From contig DATJXG010000480.1 of NCBI GenBank assembly GCA_035500455.1, forward strand, positions 1 through 34,829: a DNA stretch of 34,829 bases, in the 5' to 3' direction. Of this stretch, positions 1 to 9,057 are shown piece after piece (within the stretch, counting starts at the first letter, position 1; each line of letters starts with the position of its first letter). The notes beneath the pieces are model-generated. The model was not told where the DNA came from and did not search any database. It saw nothing but the letters and a program-made list of their open reading frames with translations. The position numbers and the translations under genes are program-made. Source of the DNA: DATJXG01 sp035500455 (GTDB lineage: Bacteria; Acidobacteriota; Terriglobia; Terriglobales; Acidobacteriaceae).

Positions 1-15
1 TCTGTCTGTTCCCAC

Positions 16-62
16 GTTTCCGGGTTTCGTCCCCAGTTTTCCGGATTCAGGTTTCCGGATTC
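16..62. repeat. Short tandem TTTCCGGATTC-type repeat
   Basis: The motif TTTCCGGATTC occurs at 38-48 and again at 52-62 (14 bp period), with a degenerate copy TTTCCGGGTTTC at 17-28. It lies downstream of the minus-strand NIPSNAP gene and is cut by the window edge, so its true length is unknown. A small CTTGC/GCAAG hairpin follows at about 63-79. No function can be assigned. Confidence 0.5.
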
Positions 63-101
63 TTGCAAAAATCGCAAGGATGGGGCGTTCTTGAGCCTCA
101 G

Positions 102-896
102 CTAGATTTGCGAGCAGTCCAGCGGGCTCAGATACAGATTAGAAATGTTGCTTACGATCTCAGAGTCTGCGTTTTCGGGGCGGCTGGAGAGTTCTTTCCA
201 GGCTGGGTCAGAGACGAAGGCTTTCCATCTTTCGGCGAGATCGTTCGTGTCTGCGAAGGTGAGCATGTAGGTGAGGCTGGGCATGCGGGGGCCGATGAGG
301 GTGTCGCCGAAGAAAACCGGAGCCAGCCCGGTGCGCACGAAGATGGCGATTTCGGCCTGGTTGAACACCTGGACTTTGCGAATGTGGGCTGCGTGGCCGG
401 CGCTCTCATAGGTTCGCAGCTGGAAGATTCTTTTCGGCGCGGTCTTCGTGGTTTTGGGGACGGCGATTTTTGGCCATCCTGCGAACGCCGACAACAGAGA
501 ACTATCCACGCGCACGAACGCCGGCGCAGCGGCCGGAGCTGCCCAGAACGGCGCTGCCGCATTGATGAATTCGGCGTCCTGTGCGAGATTCAGGTCCAGG
601 GTGACCAGAGCCTCCGCCGACGGTGACGGAATTACTAAATAGTAGGTTGGAGTCTCGGGGCCGATATCCAGCCTGAACGCGCCCACCGGGGACATCGACA
701 TGCGATTGAGCGCCGGAATTAAGGCGTGCTCGAAGTAGTTCTGGGTTAGAGCTAACTGCGGACCGTTTTGCAGCGTGTATTTGCGCAGTTGGTAGAACTC
801 GCGGGGTGGCTGCGCCGCGGCCGCGCTGATTTCCGCGCCGCTCAACGCCGCCCCTGCCATGACAATGGCTGATGTGACAAAGTCTCGTCGTTCCAA
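102..896 (-). CDS. Tat-exported NIPSNAP family protein
   Basis: The 264-residue product begins with a twin-arginine signal peptide (ERRDF followed by a hydrophobic, Ala-rich stretch to about residue 27), so folded export to the periplasm is likely. Two NIPSNAP-like ferredoxin-fold repeats follow. The first starts at about residue 31 (FYQLRKYTL), the second at about residue 154 (IFQLRTYES); both are typical NIPSNAP openings. The start is TTG at 896, because AGGAG sits at the right distance upstream and the codon directly precedes the ERRDF motif. The ATG at 1001 would add 35 residues unlike a signal peptide. NIPSNAP proteins are putative dimeric alpha/beta-barrel proteins and no reaction is established for the bacterial exported ones. 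The gene follows the RND pump on the same strand after 170 bp with a hairpin between, so it is probably a separate transcript. Confidence 0.85.
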   Translation of the reverse strand: MERRDFVTSAIVMAGAALSGAEISAAAAQPPREFYQLRKYTLQNGPQLALTQNYFEHALIPALNRMSMSPVGAFRLDIGPETPTYYLVIPSPSAEALVTLDLNLAQDAEFINAAAPFWAAPAAAPAFVRVDSSLLSAFAGWPKIAVPKTTKTAPKRIFQLRTYESAGHAAHIRKVQVFNQAEIAIFVRTGLAPVFFGDTLIGPRMPSLTYMLTFADTNDLAERWKAFVSDPAWKELSSRPENADSEIVSNISNLYLSPLDCSQI

Positions 897-990
897 TGTT
901 GTCTCCTGGGAACTGTCGTGGGTGATCCCTCTCTTCGCGAAGTGACTGGCACACCCTCTTCGCCGCTTAGAATAAACGGAACAGAGACTA

Positions 991-1013
991 AAGCCCAGCA
1001 TTCATCGGGCTTC
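991..1013 (-). terminator. Possible terminator after the RND operon
   Basis: AAGCCC at 991-996 and GGGCTT at 1007-1012 form a 6-bp stem with a 10-nt loop. It lies 55 bp past the RND stop codon in the direction of minus-strand transcription. The U-tract is very short (TTTA), so it is a weak candidate. Confidence 0.35.
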
Positions 1014-1067
1014 TGTGGCACGGCTGAACTCCGGCCCTTCCCAAAGTATCTATGAAACCAGCACCCG

Positions 1068-4000
1068 TCAGGAGCGAGCCAGATAGTAGTGAACCGCGGG
1101 AGTGATGATGAGTGACAGCACCATGGAAATAGCGATGCCGCCGATTACGGCGATCGCCAGCGGCTGCAGCATCTGCGAGCCGGCGCCGAGGGCCAGGGCC
1201 AGAGGCAGCATGCCGGCGGCCGCCGCCAGGGCGGTCATCATGATGGGCCTCAGCCGGCGCCGGCCTGCCAGCACGGCGGCTTCGCGCGCGGATAGGCCGT
1301 CGGCGCGATACTTCTGATCGGCATCGAGCAGCAGAATCCCATTCTTGGCGACGATGCCGATCACCATGATGAGGCCCATGAACGAGGAGATGTTGAAGGT
1401 CGTGCCCGTCAGCAGCAGCGCAACGAAGACGCCGGCCGTGGAAAGCAGGGCAGAGCAAAGAATCGAGATGGGCGCAGCAAAGGTGCGAAATTCGAACAAC
1501 AGTACGACAAATACGAAGACCACGGCCAGCACAAGCACGAGCAGCAGGTCGCGAAACGACTGCTGCTGCTCCTGGTACTTGCCGCCGTATTCCATCCGGA
1601 TGGAGGAGGGCACGTTCAGGCCGGAGACGGTCTGCTGCACGGCGGCAATAGCGCTGCCCAGGTCGCGGCCTTCCAGGCGCGCCGTCACCGAGACGACGCG
1701 TTGCAGGTTTTCGCGGCGAATTTCCGTTTGCCCGGGAAGCTGCGCGATGGTGGCCAGCGATCCCAACGTTGCGGTGTGTCCGGCGGCGCTTGTGAGCAGG
1801 GTGTTTTCCATGTCGGCGAGCGAAGCCCGGCTGGCCTGAGGAAATCGCACTCGAATCGTATAGGCGCGATCGTTCGCGACCACAGGCACCGCCGCGGGCT
1901 CACCTTCGAGGATTGCGGTTGCGTCCGTGGCCACTTCTTCGGGGGTAAATCCGGCGTGCGCCGCGACCATCGGATCCACGGTGAACACGGTTGCCGGCCC
2001 GCTGATCGTATTCTCGATGCCGTTGCGGAGATCGACTACGCCCTGAACCTTGCCGATGGCATCGGCGATTTTAGGCGCCCACTGGCGCAGTTGAGCGGCA
2101 TCGCCCGAAAACAGTTTGATGAAGACGTCTTCCGGTTCGTTGGAAAGATCGCCGATCATGTCCTGCAATACTTCGACAAACTCAACGTCGATACCAGGTT
2201 CTTCCCGCGCGATTTGCGCCCGCAATTCGGCGATGACCTCCTCGGTGCTGTGAGTGCGCTTCGGCTTCATTTTGACGGCGATGTCGCCGCGATTTGCCTC
2301 CGTCACCGTCGCGAGGCCTAACTCAAGGCCGGTACGGCGCGACGCGCCCTCCACGTCGGGAATATTACGGATCATCTGCTCGATGTGGCCCACAACCCGG
2401 TTGGTCTCGGCCAGCGATGTTCCCGGAGGCGTGAGGTAGTCGAGGATGAAGCCGCCTTCATCCATCTCCGGCAGCAGATCAGTGCCGAGCGCCTGGTAGC
2501 AGAAATAGGAGGCAGCCACCAGCGCGGCGGCGAATATTGCAATCCACTTGGGACGATCGAAGGCAAACCTCAGGGAGCGCTCGTAGAAGTTGAGAACTCG
2601 GCGGAAGCGCGGGGAGAGCGAAGCCTCTTCGACCGCCTCCAGTTCTTCCGGCGTAAGAGCCGGAGTAGGGCCGCTGGCGCCGCGACCGCCGATAAAGTAC
2701 TGGCTCAGCGTGGGGGTCCAGGTAAGGGCCAATACTAAGGAGGTGAGCAGCGAAACCGATACGGTGACGGCGAGGGCGCGAAAAAAGATGCCGGTCACAC
2801 CGGTCACACCGATCAGGGGCAGGAAGACGACGATGGGCGTGATAGTTGAGCCGAGCAGCGGCACGGTTATCTCCGAGAGAGCGCTGCGGATGGCCAGCAG
2901 GCGGTCCTGCCCCGCCTCGCGATGCAGGGCCACGTTTTCGACGACCACGATCGCGTCATCGATCACCAGGCCCACGGCGGCGGCAAGGCCTCCCAGGGTC
3001 ATGAGATTGAAGCTCAGCCCCAGCAACTTGATGGCGATGCAACTTACCAGCACGGTCACGGGAATCACCATGGCGGCTACGATGGAGGTTCCCCAGTCGC
3101 GCAGAAACAGCACCATGATGAGCGAGGCCAATGCGATGCCGATGAGGATGGCGTCGCGCACACTGCGAATGGATTCAGTGACGATTTCCGATTGATCGTA
3201 AAAAGGTTGGAGTTCAACGCCGGCAGGAAGCGACTTGCGGATGCTGGCGATCTCAGCGTGCACTTCGTCAGCAACCTGCACGGTGTTGCTGTCGGGCTGC
3301 CGGGTAACGTTCAGAAGGACGGCAGGCTTTCCATTGGCTGTAACCGCGGTGTACACCGGCTTGATGCCGCGTTCAACGGTGGCTACGTCGCCAATGCGGA
3401 CGGGGACTCCAGCCGGCGTCGTTTTGACCACGACCTCTCCGAGTTGCCCGGGGTCACGCACTTGCCCCGTAACCAGGGTGAGATAGAGCTGATGGTTCTC
3501 GGGAAGGAGCCCGGGAGAATCGATGAGGTTGGTGCGGCGGACGGCGTCGAGCAGGTCATTCACCGTCACATTTGCGGCGAGCATTTTGGCTGGACTCGGG
3601 GTGATGTGGAACTCGGGCTCCTGGCCTCCCTGGACCACAACGGTGGCCACACCATCGAGACGATTCAGGCGCGGCTTCAAATCGTAAGTGGCAGTTTCCC
3701 AGAGCTGAGTTTGCGGAACCGTGTCGGAGGTCAGGCTGTAACCGATGATGGGAAAGCTGGCGAAGGTCAGCCGATGGGTGGTAATGGCGGCGCTGGCGGG
3801 CAGTTCGGAGCGCACGCGGCTGAGGCCGGCGTCCACCAGTTGCAGAGTTTCGACCATGTCCACGTGCCAGTTGAAGAAAAGGTCGATCTCGGCCTCGCCC
3901 CGGCTGGTGATGGAGCGCACCGACTGTATCCCCGGAACGCTGTTGACGGACTCTTCGATGGGGCGGGTGATGGTGACCATCATCTGGTCGATCGGCATCA

Positions 4001-4202
4001 CCCCGTTGTCAACACCGATCACGACGCGGGGAAAATCCGTCTGCGGGAAAACCGAGATGGGGACGCTGAATGCGATGTAGGCGCCGGCGAGGGCGATGGC
4101 AAGGGTAACGAAAATGACCGGCTTGGCGTACCACGCGTACCAGTAACGGCGGTCTGCGGGCGCTGAACTGGGGGGAAGGCGAAGGAAGCCGGGAATCTTC
4201 AT
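1068..4202 (-). CDS. RND efflux transporter, inner-membrane pump (HAE1-type)
   Basis: At 1044 residues this is a full-length AcrB/MdtB-like pump that would use the proton gradient to drive substrates through a fusion protein and TolC-type channel. TM1 is at about residues 28-46, followed by the periplasmic porter domain. The TM4 proton-relay pair is present as VIDDAIVVVEN (Asp-Asp at about 415-416). The TM10 lysine is present in GIVAKNGILLLD. These match the drug-exporting HAE1 group better than metal-exporting CzcA pumps, but the substrate cannot be read from sequence. It is the last gene of a three-gene operon (TolC-like, fusion protein, pump), starting 3 bp after the fusion gene's stop. 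Antisense ORFs inside it are shadows. Confidence 0.93.
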   Translation of the reverse strand: MKIPGFLRLPPSSAPADRRYWYAWYAKPVIFVTLAIALAGAYIAFSVPISVFPQTDFPRVVIGVDNGVMPIDQMMVTITRPIEESVNSVPGIQSVRSITSRGEAEIDLFFNWHVDMVETLQLVDAGLSRVRSELPASAAITTHRLTFASFPIIGYSLTSDTVPQTQLWETATYDLKPRLNRLDGVATVVVQGGQEPEFHITPSPAKMLAANVTVNDLLDAVRRTNLIDSPGLLPENHQLYLTLVTGQVRDPGQLGEVVVKTTPAGVPVRIGDVATVERGIKPVYTAVTANGKPAVLLNVTRQPDSNTVQVADEVHAEIASIRKSLPAGVELQPFYDQSEIVTESIRSVRDAILIGIALASLIMVLFLRDWGTSIVAAMVIPVTVLVSCIAIKLLGLSFNLMTLGGLAAAVGLVIDDAIVVVENVALHREAGQDRLLAIRSALSEITVPLLGSTITPIVVFLPLIGVTGVTGIFFRALAVTVSVSLLTSLVLALTWTPTLSQYFIGGRGASGPTPALTPEELEAVEEASLSPRFRRVLNFYERSLRFAFDRPKWIAIFAAALVAASYFCYQALGTDLLPEMDEGGFILDYLTPPGTSLAETNRVVGHIEQMIRNIPDVEGASRRTGLELGLATVTEANRGDIAVKMKPKRTHSTEEVIAELRAQIAREEPGIDVEFVEVLQDMIGDLSNEPEDVFIKLFSGDAAQLRQWAPKIADAIGKVQGVVDLRNGIENTISGPATVFTVDPMVAAHAGFTPEEVATDATAILEGEPAAVPVVANDRAYTIRVRFPQASRASLADMENTLLTSAAGHTATLGSLATIAQLPGQTEIRRENLQRVVSVTARLEGRDLGSAIAAVQQTVSGLNVPSSIRMEYGGKYQEQQQSFRDLLLVLVLAVVFVFVVLLFEFRTFAAPISILCSALLSTAGVFVALLLTGTTFNISSFMGLIMVIGIVAKNGILLLDADQKYRADGLSAREAAVLAGRRRLRPIMMTALAAAAGMLPLALALGAGSQMLQPLAIAVIGGIAISMVLSLIITPAVHYYLARS

Positions 4203-4205
4203 CGC

Positions 4206-5468
4206 CTAGTCAGTCCCCGTGGGTTTTTCGCCAGACAGATGCTGGCCGGAAATCTTCACTTGCGTGTTATCGGGAAGCCCGTAGGCCCCGGTGGTGATCA
4301 CCGTTTGCCCGGGCTGAAGGCCCTTTGTGATCTGGACGAGTTCGCCGCTGCGAATTCCTGTCTCGACCTCGGTCTGATGCGCTTTGCTGTCGGGGCCGAC
4401 CACCATCACAGTCGCGCCGCCCCCGGGGGACTGGAGCAGAGCCTGCTGGGGAATCGCGACAGCATTTTCGATGGTGCGCGCTACGATCGCTACCTGCACT
4501 GTGGAACCCGGTCGCAGCGCGCCGGACTTATTCTCGGCTTCGACCCATACTTCGACGGTCGTGCTGCCCGAATCAAGCGCCGGGCTGACGATGGTGACCT
4601 TGGCGGGCACAGAGCCGACATCCGGGGCGGAGATGGTTGCGGCGTCGCCGGGCTTCAATAGCGCTGCCTGATCCTGGGGGATGTGGGCCCTTGCCACGAC
4701 AGACGAGGTATCCATGATCGTCAGCAGCGGCGTGCCTGGAGGAGGAGTTTCTCCGGGCCAGACGGGACGTTCGGTAACGACTCCATTGATCGGGCTGCGA
4801 ATTTCGCTGTAACTGAGCTGAGCTTCCGCGCCCTTGTACTTCCCTTCCGCCGACGCAAGCTGGCCGGCGGCTAATTTGGTCGTCGCCTGCTTGCCCACTG
4901 CCTGGAGCGAGGCGAAATGCTGGTTCGCCACTTCGCTTTGCGCGCGCGCCTGGGCCAAGGCAACCGCCGACTGGTCCAGGTCCTTGCGAGGCAGCGCGCC
5001 TTCGTGGAAAAGTTTCTGGCGGCTATCGTATAGAGACTGCTGTGCATCGAGCGCCTCCTTTGCCGCCTTGGCGTCGAGTTCAGCCTTCTGCATATCCTCG
5101 GGCATCGAGGCGCGAGTGGTTGTCTCGTATTGCGCCTGAGCCTGCTGCAGGGCACCCTGGTTCTCGGTAACGGCTGCGGAGATGTCGCGGTTTTCCAACA
5201 CGGCCAGCAACTGGCCCTTGTGCACATGCGAGCCACGGTTCACATAGAACCGCCGCACAGGCGCGACTATCTTGGGAGTGATGGCTGCTTCGTTCTTAGG
5301 GAACAGCACAGCTTCCGAGGTAACTATCTGCTGCAGCGAAGTTTTCTGCACCGGCGCAGTTTGCACGGTAACCACCGGCTGGGGCTCGGATTCATGGCTG
5401 GAACAGCCGACGAGCATCGCCAGCGGCAAACAGAGCACGAGGACGGCGTGATCGACGCTTGCGCGCAT
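4206..5468 (-). CDS. Efflux RND periplasmic adaptor (membrane fusion lipoprotein)
   Basis: The 420-residue product starts with a lipoprotein signal peptide whose lipobox LVGC ends at Cys22, so it is probably lipid-anchored on the periplasmic side. The order is as in AcrA/MexA proteins: a first lipoyl half (about 67-100, with APVRRFYVNRGSHVHKGQLL), a long alpha-hairpin rich in Gln and Ala (about 105-215), a second lipoyl half (SPINGVVTERPVWPGE), a beta-barrel, and a membrane-proximal domain near the C-terminus. Its role is to link the RND pump to the outer-membrane channel. The ATG at 5468 lies 2 bp past the stop of the upstream TolC-like gene, and GGGGAG in that gene's end serves as ribosome-binding site, which suggests translational coupling. 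Confidence 0.92.
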   Translation of the reverse strand: MRASVDHAVLVLCLPLAMLVGCSSHESEPQPVVTVQTAPVQKTSLQQIVTSEAVLFPKNEAAITPKIVAPVRRFYVNRGSHVHKGQLLAVLENRDISAAVTENQGALQQAQAQYETTTRASMPEDMQKAELDAKAAKEALDAQQSLYDSRQKLFHEGALPRKDLDQSAVALAQARAQSEVANQHFASLQAVGKQATTKLAAGQLASAEGKYKGAEAQLSYSEIRSPINGVVTERPVWPGETPPPGTPLLTIMDTSSVVARAHIPQDQAALLKPGDAATISAPDVGSVPAKVTIVSPALDSGSTTVEVWVEAENKSGALRPGSTVQVAIVARTIENAVAIPQQALLQSPGGGATVMVVGPDSKAHQTEVETGIRSGELVQITKGLQPGQTVITTGAYGLPDNTQVKISGQHLSGEKPTGTD

Positions 5469-5470
5469 GC

Positions 5471-6790
5471 CTAGAAGCTCCCCGTGAGCGTTTGAAGATT
5501 CGCCAGGGCGACGCGGTATCTTGCGGCTGCGTCATCGTAGTTGTTTTGCGCCAGCAGGGAAGCGTTTTGTGCGTCCACCACTTCGAGCGCCGTCGCTTCG
5601 CCCGCCTGGTAACGAAGGGTGGTCAGGCGTAGGCTTTCAGCCGCCAGGTCCAACGACTGCTTCAATAATTCGATTTGCCCGCGCGCGGTCTGTGCCTCGC
5701 TATAGAACATACGCAGGTTAGCCAGCGCGGTTCGGTTCGCGGCACTCAGTTCCACTCGTGCCAGATCGCGCCGCAATTGCGCTTGTTTTACCCTGCTCTG
5801 GATCGCTCCCCAATCGAAGATCGGAAGGTTCAGGGTCGCTACAGCCTGGTTGCCAAGATTGTGGATGCCGTCGGTCCTGGTTGCATACTGGTTGGCATCG
5901 ATCCCGCGAGAGAAGTCGAAGGAGATTGAGGGCAGGTGTCCGCCAACCGTAGCCGCCACTTCCTGCTTTGAGGCTTGCAGCGCCGCATTTGCGGCCGCGA
6001 TCTCCGGATTGTTGCGCCCGGCCAGTTCCTGCACCTGCCCGAATTCCGGCAGCGCGGGCGCCTGTTCAAGATCGTTTACCAACTGGTAGTCGGGCCTAAA
6101 ATCAGGAAAAATGAGCACCGCCAGACCGAGCTTCGCCTGTTCAGCGGCGAGTTGCGCATCCTGCACGTCACGCTCGCGATCGTTGGCCTGGAGTTGGGCC
6201 TTGATTACATCCGAGTGGGCGACCTCGCCTCCGTTTTCGAGTTGCTGGCTCAGCTTCACAAAGTGCCGCGCTTCATTCGCCGCTGACTGCGCGTTCTCAT
6301 ATTTTCGCTGGGCGACGATGACGCCATAGAAATCCGTTACGACGGTCGTGACCAATCCCCGAGCGGCGATCTCTGTTCTTGCACGGGCAAGCGCCTCCAG
6401 GTACCCTGCCCGGCGGAAGTCGGCGATGGAAGTAAAGCTCACCTCCCCGTGAACCACGCCCTGGCTCAGATACTCCCGCGGCCCGTTTGCCCCTACGAAA
6501 GCTCCCGTCGCGGTGCCGTTCGGCGTTGTGTAGATGGCCCCGGTCGTGTACGAAAGTCCCGGCAGGAGCGCGGCTCGGGCTTGCACTCGATCCTGCTGCG
6601 CGATGCCGGCCTCCACCTGGGCGGCGCGGAACTGGGGAGCATTCGTTTTTGCCAGGCGGATGGCGTCATCCAGAGTCAACGCCGCCGGCGCCTGGGGAGA
6701 CGAGGCCTGCGGTGCGGCGGGCTCATCGGTTTGAGCCCACTCCTGCAGAGAAACGAACAGGAGTAGGCAGACTGCAATCTTTCGGAACAC
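5471..6790 (-). CDS. TolC family outer-membrane efflux protein (RND operon)
   Basis: This 439-residue protein has a Sec signal peptide (KIAVCLLLFVSL, cleavage after about residue 20) and two repeated outer-membrane efflux domains. Each has the family's long Ala/Gln-rich coiled-coil helices (for example the stretch with LTTLRYQAGEATALEVVDAQ near the C-terminus, a typical TolC-family segment). It should form the trimeric exit channel for the adaptor and pump encoded downstream. Translation starts at GTG 6790 with GGAG about 9 nt upstream. It is the first gene of the operon. The region just upstream (6824-6851) holds a direct-repeat box shared with the neighbouring regulator's promoter region. 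A second, only distantly similar TolC-like gene is at 20423. Confidence 0.92.
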   Translation of the reverse strand: MFRKIAVCLLLFVSLQEWAQTDEPAAPQASSPQAPAALTLDDAIRLAKTNAPQFRAAQVEAGIAQQDRVQARAALLPGLSYTTGAIYTTPNGTATGAFVGANGPREYLSQGVVHGEVSFTSIADFRRAGYLEALARARTEIAARGLVTTVVTDFYGVIVAQRKYENAQSAANEARHFVKLSQQLENGGEVAHSDVIKAQLQANDRERDVQDAQLAAEQAKLGLAVLIFPDFRPDYQLVNDLEQAPALPEFGQVQELAGRNNPEIAAANAALQASKQEVAATVGGHLPSISFDFSRGIDANQYATRTDGIHNLGNQAVATLNLPIFDWGAIQSRVKQAQLRRDLARVELSAANRTALANLRMFYSEAQTARGQIELLKQSLDLAAESLRLTTLRYQAGEATALEVVDAQNASLLAQNNYDDAAARYRVALANLQTLTGSF

Positions 6791-6823
6791 GACGGCACAC
6801 TCCGTGGAGTGCAGGATGGCAGT

Positions 6824-6851
6824 TTGAAGCTTAAGCGAAGCTGAAAACTAC
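6824..6851 (-). promoter_or_regulatory. Probable response-regulator box upstream of the efflux operon
   Basis: On the minus strand this site reads as two tandem 11-bp units, TTCAGCTTCGC (6845-6835) and TTAAGCTTCAA (6834-6824), identical at 8 of 11 positions. OmpR-family regulators bind direct repeats with about 11 bp spacing. The stretch 6830-6851 recurs at 9058-9080 with one mismatch and one inserted base, upstream of the regulator gene and in the same orientation. It lies 34-61 bp before the tolC-like start codon and overlaps the histidine kinase stop codon. Binding by the adjacent regulator is inferred. Confidence 0.6.
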
Positions 6852-8263
6852 GAATGAACAGGGAGGCGAACCGAAAATGTAGTACCGCTTCCGTGGCGGC
6901 TTTGCGCGGCGATCTCTCCTCCGTAGGCTTCTACCATTGCCTTGGCGATGGCCAATCCCAAACCGTAGCCGCCGGTTTCGCGGGAGCGAGATGCGTCGGC
7001 GCGGTGGAAGCGATCGAAGATGTTCTTAAGTTCCTGCTCGTCGATGCCGGGGCCCTGGTCCTCCACATCGACGCGGGCGTTCCCGTTATCTCTCGAGACG
7101 GAAACGCGAACCTCGGCGCCCTGCGGGCTGTAACGGATGGCGTTATCGAGCAGATTGTTCCAGATCAGCTCCAGGTCATCCGGATCGCTGTGGATCTCCG
7201 AACCTGCCGACGCTTCCACCTGGATTCGCACTGACTTTGCTTCCGCCACCGGCCGCCAGCGCTCGGCGCTCTGTTCGCAACTGGCGGCAAGGTCCACTAC
7301 GGGCAAATCATGGCGCCGCTGTCTTTCCTGCAGTTGCTCGGCCCGGGCAAGCCGTAGCATCGAATGGGTGAGCAATTCCAGGCGCTCTACGTCATCCAGC
7401 GCGTCCCGCATTTGGCTGAGATATTCATCCGCGGTTCGGGGGCGCTGCAGCGCCAACTGCAGCGTGGATTTCAACACCGCAATCGGCGTCTTCAGTTCGT
7501 GCGCCGCATTCGCCACAAACTCGCGCTGTGAGGTAAAGGCCTGCTGCAGGGTAAGTAGCATTCGATCCATAGCTTCCGTAAGGGGCGCCAGTTCTACGGT
7601 GGCAAGCGCGTCTGGCGGAGCGTGAAGCTGCCAGTCCTGGGCGGTGACCCGGCCGGCGCTGGCGGCCAACGCCGAAAGCGGTGAAAGCCCCTGTCTCACG
7701 GCCCAAACCGCGGTTGCAGTCGCGATTGCGAGCAGTACCAGGCTCCCGATAGACATTAGAATCGCCACCGCCCAGACGCGCTTCCAAATCTCCTCCGTGG
7801 AAGCCGCATAGAGCACGGTGATGGTTGCCGAGTTTGCGGTCTCCGGTCCTTCGGAGTCGAGTACGGGAATATCTTTCAAGCGAATCACGCGATATTCCTG
7901 ATCCCCGACCCGGGCTGAGGCGAAGGAGCGAGTCGCAGTATCCAGCGGCAGATCACTCTTCCAATCTGCTGATCTCGTAATGAGCCGGCCATCCGCGCCA
8001 ATAATTTCGTAGAGGTCGCGGTGTCCGTTATCGAGCGGTGGCGGAACCATGGAGTTATCGAAGATCAGGCGGGGAGGCTCCTCCTCGGAGAAGCGAACCA
8101 GCGCCGCGATGCTCATAGCGCGGCCATGCAGCGCAGCGTCGAAGGCGTTACGCAATTGCCACTCGGTGAGATAGGTGGCCAGGGTGACGACCGCGCCGGT
8201 GAGCACCAGTTGCGTCAACACAATCGAAACGATGAGGCGGCGCGTAATGGAAAGCTTTCGCAT
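6848..8263 (-). CDS. Two-component sensor histidine kinase
   Basis: The 471-residue kinase has TM1 (about residues 10-32), a periplasmic sensor region of about 130 residues, TM2 (about 163-188) and a HAMP-like linker (about 190-243). A HisKA domain follows with phospho-acceptor His255 in ANAAHELKTPIAVLK, then an HATPase domain: N-box NNLLDNAIRYSP (369-380), G1 EDQGPGID (401-408) and G2 GGYGLGLAIA (431-440). All catalytic motifs are intact. It belongs to the EnvZ/QseC-like class paired with OmpR-type regulators. The regulator gene ends one base before this start (TAATATG), so the two are co-transcribed. The kinase is followed 57 bp later by the efflux operon. The stimulus is unknown; toxic compounds or envelope stress are guesses from context. 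Confidence 0.93.
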   Translation of the reverse strand: MRKLSITRRLIVSIVLTQLVLTGAVVTLATYLTEWQLRNAFDAALHGRAMSIAALVRFSEEEPPRLIFDNSMVPPPLDNGHRDLYEIIGADGRLITRSADWKSDLPLDTATRSFASARVGDQEYRVIRLKDIPVLDSEGPETANSATITVLYAASTEEIWKRVWAVAILMSIGSLVLLAIATATAVWAVRQGLSPLSALAASAGRVTAQDWQLHAPPDALATVELAPLTEAMDRMLLTLQQAFTSQREFVANAAHELKTPIAVLKSTLQLALQRPRTADEYLSQMRDALDDVERLELLTHSMLRLARAEQLQERQRRHDLPVVDLAASCEQSAERWRPVAEAKSVRIQVEASAGSEIHSDPDDLELIWNNLLDNAIRYSPQGAEVRVSVSRDNGNARVDVEDQGPGIDEQELKNIFDRFHRADASRSRETGGYGLGLAIAKAMVEAYGGEIAAQSRHGSGTTFSVRLPVHS

Positions 8264-8264
8264 A

Positions 8265-8933
8265 TTACTCGTGCAACAGGTAGCCCTGGCCGCGGAGAGT
8301 CTGAATCAGGTCGCCGTTCTTGTCTTCGAGTTTGCGCCGCAACCCTGAGATATACACCTCGATTACGTTGCTGAATCGCTCCCAGTTGAAGTCGTAAAGA
8401 TGCTCCAACAGCTCCGTCTTGGAAACGATCGCTCCCTTTCGATGCGCCATGTATTCCAGCACGCGGTACTCCATGGCCGAGAGCGTTACAGACTTGCCGT
8501 TGCGAACCACTCTGCGGCTCGCAGTATCAATCTCCACATCGCGAACTTTCAAGGCCGGGGAGCTTTGTCCCTTTCCCCGGCGGATCAGGGCTTTGGCCCG
8601 CGCGATCAGTTCTCCCAGATCGAAGGGCTTAGTCAGGTAATCGTCCGCGCCCGCATTCAGCAATGCGACCACCGACTCCCTTTCGTCCCGAGCCGTGAGT
8701 ATGAGAACGGGCACCGCATGGCCGGCCTTCCTCAGTTGTCCCAGCACCTCGCCGCCCTCTACCCGCGGCAGCATCAGGTCCAGAATCACAAGGTCATACG
8801 GATTCGAATGGGCCATGTATAGCCCTTCCTCACCGTCATCGGCACAATCGACCGCATAGCCGGCACTTTCGCGCAGGCTGCGGGCAATATTGCCGGCGAG
8901 CCGCCGTTCGTCCTCGATCACCAGGACGCGCAT
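8265..8933 (-). CDS. OmpR/PhoB-family response regulator
   Basis: The product (222 residues from ATG 8933) has a receiver domain with the acidic pair ED (7-8), phospho-acceptor Asp52 in LVILDLMLP, and the conserved Thr/Lys of LTARDE and LTKPFDLGEL. A winged-helix trans_reg_C domain follows (about 125-222, ending VIEVYISGLRRKLE...QTLRGQGYLL). It should be phosphorylated by the adjacent kinase and act as a transcription factor. The start is ambiguous. ATG 8933 fits the family (MRVLVIEDE), but GTG 8972 has a better ribosome-binding site (AGGAG, 5 nt spacer) and would add 13 residues. The box at 9058-9080 lies upstream, consistent with autoregulation. Confidence 0.93.
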   Translation of the reverse strand: MRVLVIEDERRLAGNIARSLRESAGYAVDCADDGEEGLYMAHSNPYDLVILDLMLPRVEGGEVLGQLRKAGHAVPVLILTARDERESVVALLNAGADDYLTKPFDLGELIARAKALIRRGKGQSSPALKVRDVEIDTASRRVVRNGKSVTLSAMEYRVLEYMAHRKGAIVSKTELLEHLYDFNWERFSNVIEVYISGLRRKLEDKNGDLIQTLRGQGYLLHE

Positions 8934-9057
8934 GCCCAAGATTAACCCTTTTGAATCCACCACAGCGCTCACTTCTGCTCCTGCAGGTGACCTGATTTGT
9001 TCAGGGAGCGTTTCCTGCTTTTCTTTTACTACCGCGTCCTATCGTGTTCCAGTTCGC

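Noticed and set aside
2922..4166. 414-residue plus-strand ORF inside the RND pump gene
   Set aside because: It lies wholly antisense to a well-recognised gene, is His/Asp/Gly-rich and has no domain; it is a GC-bias shadow.
1068..6790. Heavy-metal (CzcCBA-type) efflux operon
   Set aside because: The TM4 motif is Asp-Asp as in drug exporters and a TM10 lysine is present; no metal-binding His/Met cluster was seen in the adaptor.
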